From Paracoccaceae bacterium (lineage in GTDB: Bacteria > Pseudomonadota > Alphaproteobacteria > Rhodobacterales > Rhodobacteraceae): DNA of 17,308 nt. The position numbers were made by a program, and so were the translations under genes. Under the pieces are notes generated by a model that was not told where the DNA came from, did no database searches, and worked only from the letters and a program-made list of their open reading frames with translations. Below are positions 7,401-15,280 of the stretch, piece after piece. The number at the start of each line of letters is the position of its first letter. The stretch's first letter is position 1. The stretch is from contig JALQYS010000230.1 in the NCBI GenBank assembly GCA_023254015.1, positions 1-17,308 on the forward strand. The letters run 5' to 3'.

Positions 7401-8441
7401 ATGAGTGACGACGGACACAAGGGTGGGACACGCAAGCGGGTGACGGTCAAGGACCTTGCCCGCGAGCTGGGGATGTCGGTTTCGACCGTATCCCGTGCAT
7501 TCTATCCCGATGCCGTCGTCGCCCCGGATACCCGTCGTCTGGTGCTGGAGCGGGCGGAGGAAATGGGCTATCGGCCCAACCCTTTCGCCCGCAGCATGAT
7601 CACAAGGCGGACGCAGATCGTGGGGCTTGTCGTCTCTGGCATCACCAACCCGTTCTATCCAGAGGTGATGACGCGACTGACGGCCGAGCTGCAGAGCATC
7701 GGGATGAATGTCATGCTGGTTTCGGCCAGTGCACCCGACCGCATCGACGAAGCCGTGGTCCAGGCGCTGAGTTATCAGCCGGATCTGATCGTGATCCTGG
7801 CCGCCACGATGTCCTCGCGCGCTATGGCGGAATGCACGGCGGCAGGCACGGCTTGCATCTTCTTCAATCGCTTGTCCTTGGACCCGGCGGGGCATGGCGT
7901 GACCTGCGATAACATCACCGGTGCCCGGATGGCGGCAGACCACCTGATCGAAAGAGGGCACCGCAAGCTGTGCTACGTCGCTGCCTTTCCTGATGCATCG
8001 ACGAACATCGAACGCTGGCAGGGTTTTCGCGACCGCGTGGTTGAAAGGGGCCTGCCGGAACCCAGCAAGGTAGAGGTCGGGAATTTCAGCTACGAGGCAG
8101 GCTTCTCCGGAGCCGAAGCTTTCGCCGCGCTCGGGGACCGGCCGGATGGCGTGTTCTGCGCCAACGATATCGTCGCAATCGGCTTTATCGAGGGGGTTCG
8201 CGAAAAGCTGGGTATCGAGGTGCCGCGCGATATTTCGGTCGTGGGCTTCGACAATATCGCCATGGCGTCCTGGTCGTCACATGCGCTGACCACCATCCCG
8301 CAGCCGATCGACGAGATGCTGGCCGTCACGACCGATCTGGCCGCGCGCCTTGCCGTTGATCCATCGATCCCCAGCGAGGTGCATCGAATTGCCCCGATCG
8401 GGCTGATCGAGCGTGAGACCACCCGTGTGAGAGAGACTTGA
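7401..8441 (+). CDS. LacI-family transcriptional regulator
   Basis: A 346-residue DNA-binding repressor or activator. The N-terminal helix-turn-helix is VTVKDLARELGMSVSTVSRA (14-33), the hinge lies at about 57-70 (GYRPNPFARSMITRR), and a periplasmic-binding-like effector domain follows (from QIVGLVVSGITNPFYPEV, then DGVFCANDIVAIGF and DISVVGFDN near the end). GGGAG at 7389-7393 supports ATG 7401; a GTG at 7398 directly before it is a possible alternative start. It lies 16 bases after the HpsN-like gene, and its stop overlaps the next start (TGATG). It most likely binds the tandem operators at 1059-1086, which would make it autoregulatory, with a pathway sugar or sugar acid as inducer (inference). 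Confidence 0.95.
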   Translation: MSDDGHKGGTRKRVTVKDLARELGMSVSTVSRAFYPDAVVAPDTRRLVLERAEEMGYRPNPFARSMITRRTQIVGLVVSGITNPFYPEVMTRLTAELQSIGMNVMLVSASAPDRIDEAVVQALSYQPDLIVILAATMSSRAMAECTAAGTACIFFNRLSLDPAGHGVTCDNITGARMAADHLIERGHRKLCYVAAFPDASTNIERWQGFRDRVVERGLPEPSKVEVGNFSYEAGFSGAEAFAALGDRPDGVFCANDIVAIGFIEGVREKLGIEVPRDISVVGFDNIAMASWSSHALTTIPQPIDEMLAVTTDLAARLAVDPSIPSEVHRIAPIGLIERETTRVRET

Positions 8442-9028
8442 TGACCCACCCACCGCTTCCGGATACCCGTAAGGGCAGGGCGCTCTTCGAACGTCTTGCC
8501 GTGCTGCACCGTCCCGATTGCGCCGCGCTGAGGCCGGCTGCGCCGGCCGCCACGACGCCGTTGCCTGATGAAGGCGAAGTGGCACGCCTTCTTTCCTCGG
8601 ATGAGGCAGGGCGCTATGCGATCGCCGCCCGCGGGATTTACGAGGATTTGCGCCGCGTGGTCGGTCAGCTGGCCGGGCTGTTGATCCTTGCGCGGCTGAC
8701 CGCACGCCGGGATGCAGGCGATCTGCCCGAAATGACATCCTGCCGCGACCGGCTTGCCAGGATCCTGGCAGCACTGGCGCAACTTGCCGCGCCGGGTCCG
8801 CTGGGTTCGCATCGCGCGCGCCTTTGCGAAAGCGCCGACCTGTGCGCCGCGATCGTGAAGGGCCTTGAACGCTGGAACCCGGATGTTCCGGGGGCCGAGG
8901 CCGACTTCGCCGCGTTGAACGCCAGGATCCGTCAAGCCTATGTCGCCCTGGAAAGCTGCTCGTCCGAAAAGGCGGGGCTCCAGATGGTGGACTTCAGCCA
9001 CGCCTGCTGCAGCTGCGGCGGACATTGA
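8441..9028 (+). CDS. Unknown 195-residue protein with cysteine-rich C-terminus
   Basis: I do not recognise a family. The start ATG overlaps the stop of the LacI-family gene (TGATG), and the gene sits in the middle of the operon with matching codon use, so it is very probably expressed. No signal peptide or clear membrane helix is visible. After a Pro/Ala-rich stretch (about 31-43) the protein is predicted by eye to be mostly alpha-helical (about 45-115, 130-145 and 152-172). It has eight cysteines (27, 101, 129, 135, 173, 189, 190, 192) and ends in HACCSCGGH (187-195), a striking Cys/His cluster that could bind a metal or take part in thiol chemistry. The next gene, 27 bases away, encodes a metal-dependent lactonase-like enzyme, so a partner or accessory role is possible but unproven. 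Confidence 0.75.
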   Translation: MTHPPLPDTRKGRALFERLAVLHRPDCAALRPAAPAATTPLPDEGEVARLLSSDEAGRYAIAARGIYEDLRRVVGQLAGLLILARLTARRDAGDLPEMTSCRDRLARILAALAQLAAPGPLGSHRARLCESADLCAAIVKGLERWNPDVPGAEADFAALNARIRQAYVALESCSSEKAGLQMVDFSHACCSCGGH

Positions 9029-9055
9029 ACCAGGACAGATAGCCAGGAGGAACCT

Positions 9056-9943
9056 ATGTCCGATTACTCGATCTGGGTGTGCGAATATTCCTACGTGACC
9101 AACTACCACAAGAGCGGCGTTCTTTATGGCGCGCATAACCAGGGCTACGTGAAGCTGCCCTATTGCTATGTGGTCATCAAGGGGCGCGATCATGTCGCAA
9201 TGGTCGATGTGGGCTACAACGACAAGGCTTACGGCAAGACGCTGGGCGACCGCTTCGGGGTGGAAAACTGGCGCAGCCCGCGCGAGGTTCTGGCCGAGCT
9301 TGGCCTGACACCCGAAGACGTGGATACGGTGTTCATCACCCATGCCCATTTCGACCACTTCGGCAATGTCGAGGATTTTCCCAACGCCAGGTTCTACATC
9401 CAGGAACGCGAAATCTCGAAGTGGGTCTGGGCCATGTCTCTGCCCGAACGGATGCGCTGGATGATGATCGCCGTCGATCCGGGCGATATCGTGCGCGGTG
9501 TGGAACTGGCGCGCGACCGTCGTCTGATCACGGTGGACGGTTCGGTTCAGGATGCGCTGCCGGGCATCGACCTGCACTGCGCCCCCGACAGCCATACTTA
9601 TGGCTCGATGTGGGTGACGGTGCGCAACGACGGTCAGGATCAGTCTCAGGATCCCTGGGTGCTGGCCGGCGACCTCGTCTACGTGTTCGAGAACCTCAAG
9701 GGACCGGGCGCTGCGGTGGACGCGGGCGAAATCTATGTGCCGGTGGGGCTTGCGGTGGGCAGCCAGACCAATCTGGTGCTCGCCACCGAAGAAATGATGA
9801 AACAGGCCGGACATGACGCCCGCCGCGTCATCCCCGTGCATGAAGAACGACTGAAAGACCAGTTTCCGTCGCGCATCACCGGTGAGGGGCTTCGGATCAG
9901 TGAAATCTGCCTGGCCACGGGCGAAAGCTCCAAGGTGGCGTGA
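9056..9943 (+). CDS. Metallo-beta-lactamase-fold hydrolase, N-acyl-homoserine-lactonase-like
   Basis: A 295-residue cytoplasmic enzyme of the AHL-lactonase branch of the MBL superfamily. The dinuclear metal motif is H96-x-H98-x-D100-H101 (in THAHFDHFG), with further ligands H180 (APDSH), D206 (LAGDLVY) and H262 (PVHEER). AGGAGG at 9045-9050 fixes the start. In this setting, between a sugar importer and sugar-acid genes, hydrolysis of a sugar lactone such as an aldono- or tetronolactone is more plausible than quorum quenching (inference; I see no LuxI/LuxR gene in the window). Its stop overlaps the start of the following dehydrogenase gene. The fold and metal site are secure; the substrate is not. 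Confidence 0.88.
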   Translation: MSDYSIWVCEYSYVTNYHKSGVLYGAHNQGYVKLPYCYVVIKGRDHVAMVDVGYNDKAYGKTLGDRFGVENWRSPREVLAELGLTPEDVDTVFITHAHFDHFGNVEDFPNARFYIQEREISKWVWAMSLPERMRWMMIAVDPGDIVRGVELARDRRLITVDGSVQDALPGIDLHCAPDSHTYGSMWVTVRNDGQDQSQDPWVLAGDLVYVFENLKGPGAAVDAGEIYVPVGLAVGSQTNLVLATEEMMKQAGHDARRVIPVHEERLKDQFPSRITGEGLRISEICLATGESSKVA

Positions 9944-10884
9944 TGGCGGCAGGTTCTGTGATCGGAATCGTCGGCGCGGGGCTTGTCGGGTCGGGCTGGG
10001 CGGTGGTCTTTGCCCGGGCAGGGCACGAGGTCCTGGTCTTTGATCCCGCGGCCGAGGTGCGGTCCCGCGTGAGGCCCTGGGCGGAAACCGCGCTGTCCGA
10101 ACTGGCCGCGGTGGGATTGGCCGACGATCCGGTCGCAGCACTGTCGCGCATCCAGGTTGTGGACAGTCTGGCCGGGGCGGTCGGCCCGGCCGACTACATC
10201 CAGGAGTCGGTCTTTGAACGGATCGACGTGAAGACAGAGGTCTGCCGCGAGATCGGCCTGTTGCTCAAGCCGGGCGCGATGGTGGGATCGTCCTCTTCGG
10301 GGATCCCGGCCTCGGCCTTTACCGAGGACGTGATCAACCGCGACCGGTTCCTGATCGCGCATCCGGTGAACCCGCCGCACCTGGTGCCGGTGGTCGAACT
10401 GGTGCCCGCGCCCTGGACCGATGCGGGGGCACTTGCCGCTACCCGCGCGCTGATGGAGGCGGTGGGCCAGGTGCCGGTGTCGCTTACCCGCGAAATCGAA
10501 GGCTTCGTGCTTAACCGTCTTCAGGGCGCGCTCTTGAACGAGGCTTGGGCGCTGTTCGAAGAAGGATATGCCTCCGCGGCGGACATCGACGCCACGGTGG
10601 CCCATGGGCTTGGGCTGAGATGGTCCTTCATGGGGCCTTTCGAAACCATCGACCTGAATGCGCCGGGTGGGGTGGCGGATTATGCGTCGCGCCTGGGGCC
10701 GCTTTATCATTCCATCGCACTCTCGCGCAGGGATCCGCGGCCCTGGTCGGCCGAGCTTGTGTCCCGGATCGCGTCGGAACGCAGGGCGACGCTTACCGAA
10801 GGTGCGCTGGCCAGCCGGCGCGCATGGCGGGATGGCAGGCTGACCCGGCTGGCGGCCTTCAAGGCGCAGGAGCCACTTGAATGA
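9943..10884 (+). CDS. 3-hydroxyacyl-CoA dehydrogenase-family oxidoreductase, L-gulonate 3-dehydrogenase/lambda-crystallin-like
   Basis: A 313-residue NAD-dependent dehydrogenase with an N-terminal Rossmann motif GAGLVG (11-16) and a 3HCDH C-terminal domain. The family catalytic dyad is visible as H140 (IAHPVNPPH) and E152 (VVELVPA), with N191 in FVLNRLQGALLNEA. The segment GLRWSFMGPFETIDLNAPGG (223-242) is typical of the lambda-crystallin/L-gulonate 3-dehydrogenase branch rather than fatty-acid enzymes. It would oxidise a hydroxyl of a hydroxy acid or sugar acid at C3 (family-based). The start overlaps the lactonase-like gene's stop (TGATG); a GTG three bases earlier is also possible. The pairing with a lactonase-like enzyme suggests that the opened acid is its substrate (inference). 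Confidence 0.87.
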   Translation: MAAGSVIGIVGAGLVGSGWAVVFARAGHEVLVFDPAAEVRSRVRPWAETALSELAAVGLADDPVAALSRIQVVDSLAGAVGPADYIQESVFERIDVKTEVCREIGLLLKPGAMVGSSSSGIPASAFTEDVINRDRFLIAHPVNPPHLVPVVELVPAPWTDAGALAATRALMEAVGQVPVSLTREIEGFVLNRLQGALLNEAWALFEEGYASAADIDATVAHGLGLRWSFMGPFETIDLNAPGGVADYASRLGPLYHSIALSRRDPRPWSAELVSRIASERRATLTEGALASRRAWRDGRLTRLAAFKAQEPLE

Positions 10885-11627
10885 TCGCCCTGGCCAACAA
10901 ACGCGCCTTGGTGACCGGGGCGACGGGTGGGCTTGGCAAGGCCATCGCTGCCGGTTTGGCAGCCGCCGGTGCCCGGGTGGCGTTGGGTTACAACCGGGCC
11001 GGCGCCGAGGCCGAGGCCCTTGCCGCCACCCTGCCGGGAAACGGTCATCTGCCGCTCTGCGCGCCCGTGACCGACAGCGCAGCCCTAAGCGAAGCCGCCG
11101 GGCGCATAATGGCGGAATTCGGCGGGCTCGACATCCTGGTCAACTGCGCGGGCATCACGCGGTTCTGCCCGCACGGTGACCTCGAGGCGCTGGACGACGC
11201 CATTATCAACGACATCCTTGCGGTCAATGTCAGGGGCGTGATCGCCTGCACCCGGGCGATGCGGCCCATGCTTGATGCGACGGGGCGGGGTGTGATCGTC
11301 AACATCAGTTCCATTGCGGCGCGCACGGCAATGGGCAGCAACATCGCCTATTGCGCGTCAAAGGCGGCGGTCGACAATCTGACCATGTCTCTTGCGCGGG
11401 CACTGGCGCCGAAGATCCGTGTGCTTTCCGTTGCACCGGGGCTGGTCGATACCGAATTCGTGAAGGCGCTCAGCCAGGACTGGCGCGACGAACAGGCGGC
11501 ACGCACTCCGTTGGGGGATCTTGCCAGGCCCGAACATGTCGCCGACGCGGTGGTCGCCGCCGCCGGCCTTCTGACCTATTCTACGGGCACCGTCATCGCG
11601 GTGGATGGCGGGCGCCCGCTTGGATGA
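10881..11627 (+). CDS. Short-chain dehydrogenase/reductase (FabG-like SDR)
   Basis: A 248-residue classical SDR. The cofactor motif is TGATGGLG (12-19), the structural motif is NCAG (88-91), and the catalytic tetrad can be placed at N116, S144 (NISSIAA), Y157 and K161 (YCASK). The C-terminus VIAVDGGRPLG is standard for the family. It overlaps the preceding dehydrogenase by ATGA, with AGGAG at 10868-10872. SDRs in sugar-acid operons interconvert hydroxyl and keto groups on the carbon skeleton. This one could act on the product of the crystallin-like enzyme or on the incoming polyol or sugar (inference). The substrate is unknown. Confidence 0.93.
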   Translation: MIALANKRALVTGATGGLGKAIAAGLAAAGARVALGYNRAGAEAEALAATLPGNGHLPLCAPVTDSAALSEAAGRIMAEFGGLDILVNCAGITRFCPHGDLEALDDAIINDILAVNVRGVIACTRAMRPMLDATGRGVIVNISSIAARTAMGSNIAYCASKAAVDNLTMSLARALAPKIRVLSVAPGLVDTEFVKALSQDWRDEQAARTPLGDLARPEHVADAVVAAAGLLTYSTGTVIAVDGGRPLG

Positions 11628-11677
11628 TCCTTGCCGCTGCGATGGGTCGCGCGGCTGAACAGCAACGGAGATACTGG

Positions 11678-12589
11678 ATGAACCGGAGTGGCGCTGCGGC
11701 CGTGATCGGTCTTGGCTCGATGGGACGTGGCGCGGCGCATTCGCTGCTGCGGGCAGGCATTGAAACCCATGCCTTTGACCTGCGGCGCGAAGCTCTGACC
11801 GACTTTGCTGCCGCAGGTGGACGGGCGCACGAAACTGCGGCTGCGGCGGTGACGGGGGTCGAGGTTGTCTTTCTTTTCGTGGTCAATTCCGATCAGGCAG
11901 ACGATGTGCTGTTCGGCGCCGGGGGGGCAGTTGCGGCGGCGCGTCCCAGCACCGTTTTTGCAATTTCAGTCACCCAGGACCCGACCCGGACAGAGGACCA
12001 GGCGCGACGGCTGGCTGCAGCGGGGATGCTGTGTCTCGATGCGCCCGTATCGGGTGGGTCAGCCAAGGCGATGTCAGGCGAAATGACCGTCATGGCCTCG
12101 GGGTCAGCCCAGGCGTTCGACCGGGCCGCCACGCCTCTGGCCGCGATTGCAGGGCGCGTGTTCCGACTGGGAGAGCGGCCCGGCGCGGCCTCTAAGATGA
12201 AGATGATCAACCAGCTTCTGGCGGGCGTTCACATTGCCGCTACGGCCGAGGCGATGGTGCTGGCCGCAGCCGCAGGACTTGATCTGGACGAGGTGATCGC
12301 CGTGATACGGGATAGCGCCGGGATGAGCTGGATGTTCGAGAACCGTGGCCCCCACATCGCAAAGGGGGACTACACGCCGCATTCGGCGGTGGACATCTTT
12401 GTCAAGGATCTGGGGATCGTCACCTCTGCGGCCGAAGGCCTTGGGGCCAGTGTGCCGCTGTCGACCCGCGCCCTGGAGCTGTTCAGCGAGGCGTCGGCGC
12501 GCGGACTGGGACGCGAGGACGACGCGGCGGTGGCCAAGATCCTTGCGGGGCGCGCAGGCGTCCGCCTGCCCGGCATGGCGGAGGGCTGA
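11678..12589 (+). CDS. ltnD: L-threonate dehydrogenase (3-hydroxyisobutyrate dehydrogenase family)
   Basis: A 303-residue beta-hydroxyacid dehydrogenase predicted to oxidise L-threonate to 2-oxo-tetronate with NAD. The Rossmann motif is GLGSMGRG (11-18), the substrate loop is DAPVSGG (121-127, with S125), and the catalytic lysine is K175 with N178 in ASKMKMINQLL. The assignment as LtnD rather than another family member rests on the adjacent otnK, otnC and otnI genes, the known L-threonate set. I prefer ATG 11678 with the ribosome-binding-like ACGGAG at 11665-11670, because it places the first strand directly at the N-terminus as in the family. ATG 11624, which overlaps the SDR stop (ATGA), would add 18 residues and cannot be excluded. 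Confidence 0.88.
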   Translation: MNRSGAAAVIGLGSMGRGAAHSLLRAGIETHAFDLRREALTDFAAAGGRAHETAAAAVTGVEVVFLFVVNSDQADDVLFGAGGAVAAARPSTVFAISVTQDPTRTEDQARRLAAAGMLCLDAPVSGGSAKAMSGEMTVMASGSAQAFDRAATPLAAIAGRVFRLGERPGAASKMKMINQLLAGVHIAATAEAMVLAAAAGLDLDEVIAVIRDSAGMSWMFENRGPHIAKGDYTPHSAVDIFVKDLGIVTSAAEGLGASVPLSTRALELFSEASARGLGREDDAAVAKILAGRAGVRLPGMAEG

Positions 12590-12592
12590 CAC

Positions 12593-13852
12593 ATGCGGAT
12601 CAGGTTCGGCTGTATCGCGGACGATTTCACTGGCGCAACCGATCTTGCCGGGCTGATGGTGCGCGCGGGCCTTGATGTGACCTTGCGGGTCGGCCTGCCC
12701 GAGACAGCGGCGCCACCTCAGTCGCCGGTCGAAATTGTGGCCTTGAAATCACGCATGGGGCCGGCGGAAGAGGCGGTGGCGGCGTCGCGTCGGGCGCTGG
12801 CCTGGCTGCGACAGGGTGGTGCCAAGCGGGTTTATTTCAAATACTGTTCGACCTTCGATTCGACCGCGCAGGGAAACATCGGGCCCGTTGCAGCGGCGTT
12901 GCTTGCCGATCTGGGCGGTGGGCAGACGGTCTATTGTCCGGCCTTCCCCGAGAACGGCCGACGGGTATTCATGGGGCATCTGTTCGTCGGTCGGCTGCCG
13001 CTGGATGAAAGCCCGATGAAAGATCATCCGCTGACCCCAATGCGGGATTCAAGCCTGGTGCGGCTGTTGCAGCCGCAAATCGGCGCGGCGCCCGGCCTGA
13101 TCGATCTGCCGCTGATCCTGCAAGGCGCCGGGGCGGTTCGTCGTGCGCTGCCGGACCTGCCTGCGCATATCATCGCCGATGCTGTCGGGGATCAGGATAT
13201 CGTCACGCTTGCCCAGGCGCTTACCGGTCTGGTGCTGACCACCGGGGGCAGTGCCTTTGGCGCCGCGCTGGGTCTGGCGCTGGCGCGCGAGGGGCTGCCG
13301 CTGGTCCGCACGTCCGCAACTGCCTTGCGCCCGATCCCAGGCGGGCAGATCACCCTGTCGGGGTCTTGCTCGGCCATGACGCGGCAGCAGGTGGCGCATT
13401 ACGCGCGTCTTGTCCCGGCGCTGAAACTTGACCCGTTGGTGCTGGCGGCAGAGGGGCCGGGGGCCGCGCTGAACTGGCTGAAGGCCCAACCTGCCATGGC
13501 GCCGAAGCTGATATACGCCACGGCCGAACCTGACGAGGTCGCCGCCGCCCAATCCCGCCTGGGGGTTGACGGATCGGGCCGGGTCGTTGAACAGGCTCTG
13601 GCGACCCTGGCGCGTGCGGCCTTCGATCTGGGCACCCGCCGGTTTGTCGTCGCGGGCGGCGAAACCTCGGGCGCTGTCGTGGGGGCTCTGGGGGTTGCCA
13701 GCCTGGCCGTCGGCCCGGAAATCGCACCGGGCGTGCCCTGGACCTTTGCCAGGGTGGAGGGGCAGGACGTCGCCCTTGCGCTGAAATCCGGGAACTTCGG
13801 TGCCGAGGATTTCTTCACCAGAGCGCATGCCATGATCGAGGGCGCGGCATGA
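12593..13852 (+). CDS. otnK: 3-oxo-tetronate kinase (DUF1537 family)
   Basis: A 419-residue four-carbon acid sugar kinase that phosphorylates 3-oxo-tetronate at O4. The N-terminal substrate domain has IADDFTGATD (8-17), KYCSTFDST (83-91), PAFPENGR (116-123) and HPLTPM (145-150). This block combination is characteristic of the OtnK branch as I recall it. The C-terminal nucleotide-binding domain has GSCS (257-260), AGGETSGA (354-361) and LKSGNFG (397-403). The gene starts 3 bases after ltnD, with GAGGG at 12581-12585, and overlaps otnC by ATGA. OtnK/OtnC/OtnI with LtnD convert L-threonate to dihydroxyacetone phosphate (established pathway). A related kinase for a branched C5 acid is an alternative, but the neighbours favour the C4 substrate. 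Confidence 0.93.
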   Translation: MRIRFGCIADDFTGATDLAGLMVRAGLDVTLRVGLPETAAPPQSPVEIVALKSRMGPAEEAVAASRRALAWLRQGGAKRVYFKYCSTFDSTAQGNIGPVAAALLADLGGGQTVYCPAFPENGRRVFMGHLFVGRLPLDESPMKDHPLTPMRDSSLVRLLQPQIGAAPGLIDLPLILQGAGAVRRALPDLPAHIIADAVGDQDIVTLAQALTGLVLTTGGSAFGAALGLALAREGLPLVRTSATALRPIPGGQITLSGSCSAMTRQQVAHYARLVPALKLDPLVLAAEGPGAALNWLKAQPAMAPKLIYATAEPDEVAAAQSRLGVDGSGRVVEQALATLARAAFDLGTRRFVVAGGETSGAVVGALGVASLAVGPEIAPGVPWTFARVEGQDVALALKSGNFGAEDFFTRAHAMIEGAA

Positions 13853-14499
13853 GCGTCGAGTCCGGCTTGCGCGAAGACATTTGCCGTTTGGGCCGATCGC
13901 TTTTTGACAGGGGGCTGACCTGCGGGGCGAGCGGCAACATATCGGTGCGGCTGCCGGATGGGGGCCTGCTGATGACCCCGACGGGCAGCAGTCTTGGCCG
14001 CCTCGACCCCGCGCGGTTGTCGCGCTTCGATGCGGGGGGGCGTTTCGTCGATGGCGATCCGCCCACCAAGGAGATGGCGTTGCATGCTGCATTCTACGAA
14101 ACCCGCGGCGCGGGCACGGGGGCAGTGGTGCATCTGCATTCAACCCATTCAGTGGCTTTGTCCATGCTGCCCGAGACCGATCCCGAAAACATGCTGCTGC
14201 CGCTGACCGCCTATGGGGTCATGCGGTTGGGCAAGGTGGTCGTCCTTCCGTATTTCATGCCGGGGGATGCAGGGATGGCCGATGCGATCCGCGGGCTGGC
14301 TGGCAGGCGCAGTGCAGTGGTTCTGGCCAATCACGGACCTGTCGTGGCGGGAAAGGATCTGGAGGCCGCCGTCTGTGCCGTCGAAGAACTGGAAGAGGGT
14401 GCAAGGCTTGCGCTGATGACGCGGGGGCTCAACCCCATCGCGCTGACCGGGGCGCAAGTGGCTGCACTTGTTACGAAATTCAAACCTGACTGGGATTGA
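13849..14499 (+). CDS. otnC: 3-oxo-tetronate 4-phosphate decarboxylase (class II aldolase family)
   Basis: A 216-residue class II aldolase/adducin-family enzyme, predicted to decarboxylate 3-oxo-tetronate 4-phosphate to dihydroxyacetone phosphate and CO2. Visible family features are the phosphate-binding GASGNISVR (26-34) and TPTGSSLG (43-50), the catalytic acid E75 (TKEMALH), and the zinc ligands H95 and H97 (VHLHSTH) with H162 (LANHG). The start overlaps otnK by ATGA, with GAGGG at 13838-13842. In OtnC-type enzymes the aldolase scaffold is used for decarboxylation. The position directly after otnK is the standard arrangement. Confidence 0.92.
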   Translation: MSVESGLREDICRLGRSLFDRGLTCGASGNISVRLPDGGLLMTPTGSSLGRLDPARLSRFDAGGRFVDGDPPTKEMALHAAFYETRGAGTGAVVHLHSTHSVALSMLPETDPENMLLPLTAYGVMRLGKVVVLPYFMPGDAGMADAIRGLAGRRSAVVLANHGPVVAGKDLEAAVCAVEELEEGARLALMTRGLNPIALTGAQVAALVTKFKPDWD

Positions 14500-14503
14500 C
14501 GCC

Positions 14504-15280
14504 ATGCTGTTTTCTGCCAACCTCGGTTTCTTGTGGGCTGATCTGCCGTTGCCGGCAGCGATCAGGGCCGCGGCCAGGGCGGGTTTTGACGCGGTCGAAT
14601 GTCACTGGCCCTACGCGGTTCCGGCAGCCGAGGTGCGCCAGGCGCTTGACGAGACCGGCCTTGCCATGCTGGGGATCAATACCCGGCGGGGGGGTGCGGG
14701 GGAGAATGGCCTTGCAGCCCTGCCCGGGCGCGAGTCCGAGGCGCGGGCCGCGATCGACGAAGCCTTGGCCTATGCCGTGGAAATTGGCTGCGGTTCGGTT
14801 CATGTGATGGCTGGAATTGCCGCAGGAGAGGCTGCCGAGGCGACATTTCACGCCAACCTGACCCATGCCTGCGAAAACGCGGCGCAGTTGGGTCTGACGG
14901 TGCTCATCGAACCGCTGAACCCCCATGACGCGCCGGGATATTTTCTGAACGACGCCGACCAGGCCGCGCGGATCATCGGCAAGATCGGCCACCCCGCGCT
15001 GAAGCTGATGTTCGACTGCTATCATCTTCAGATCTGCGGTGGCGACCTCTTGCGTCGCTTCGAACGGCTCTTGCCGTTGATCGGGCATGTCCAGATCGCA
15101 TCCGTGCCGGATCGCGGTGCCCCGGATCATGGCGAACTCGATTGCGCCGAGGTGCTTGGAGGGATCGGCGCCCTGGGCTGGGCGCGGCCGATCGGGGCCG
15201 AATACCGCCCGGTCGGCGCCACGGACGCGACGCTAGGCTGGCTGCCTGTGCTGCGCCAGATCGCGGTCAGTGGCGCCTGA
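14504..15280 (+). CDS. otnI: 2-oxo-tetronate isomerase (hydroxypyruvate isomerase family)
   Basis: A 258-residue TIM-barrel isomerase of the Hyi/xylose-isomerase-like family, predicted to shift the keto group of 2-oxo-tetronate to C3. The metal and catalytic residues expected for the family can be placed at E136 (VLIEPLN), D171 and H174 (FDCYH), Q197 (HVQIA) and E233 (GAEYRP). ATG 14504 lies 4 bases after the otnC stop; an in-frame upstream start at 14468 would lie within otnC and adds an unrelated leader. It is the last gene of the plus-strand operon, and its final 14 bases overlap the end of the convergent DUF1537 remnant. No rho-independent terminator is visible after it. Confidence 0.92.
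   Translation: MLFSANLGFLWADLPLPAAIRAAARAGFDAVECHWPYAVPAAEVRQALDETGLAMLGINTRRGGAGENGLAALPGRESEARAAIDEALAYAVEIGCGSVHVMAGIAAGEAAEATFHANLTHACENAAQLGLTVLIEPLNPHDAPGYFLNDADQAARIIGKIGHPALKLMFDCYHLQICGGDLLRRFERLLPLIGHVQIASVPDRGAPDHGELDCAEVLGGIGALGWARPIGAEYRPVGATDATLGWLPVLRQIAVSGA

Noticed and set aside
8090..10141. Long minus-strand open frame (683 codons) opposite the regulator, unknown protein and lactonase genes
   Set aside because: It lies antisense to three motif-supported genes. Its translation is His/Arg/Gly-rich without family motifs, a typical shadow at high GC.
11351..11677. Upstream extension of the ltnD reading frame
   Set aside because: Most of it lies within the SDR gene in another frame. 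ATG 11678 has a ribosome-binding-like sequence and gives the usual protein length; only ATG 11624 remains a minor alternative.
13049..14143. Minus-strand open frame opposite otnK/otnC
   Set aside because: Arg/Pro/Gln-rich translation without motifs; the plus strand holds two well supported genes.
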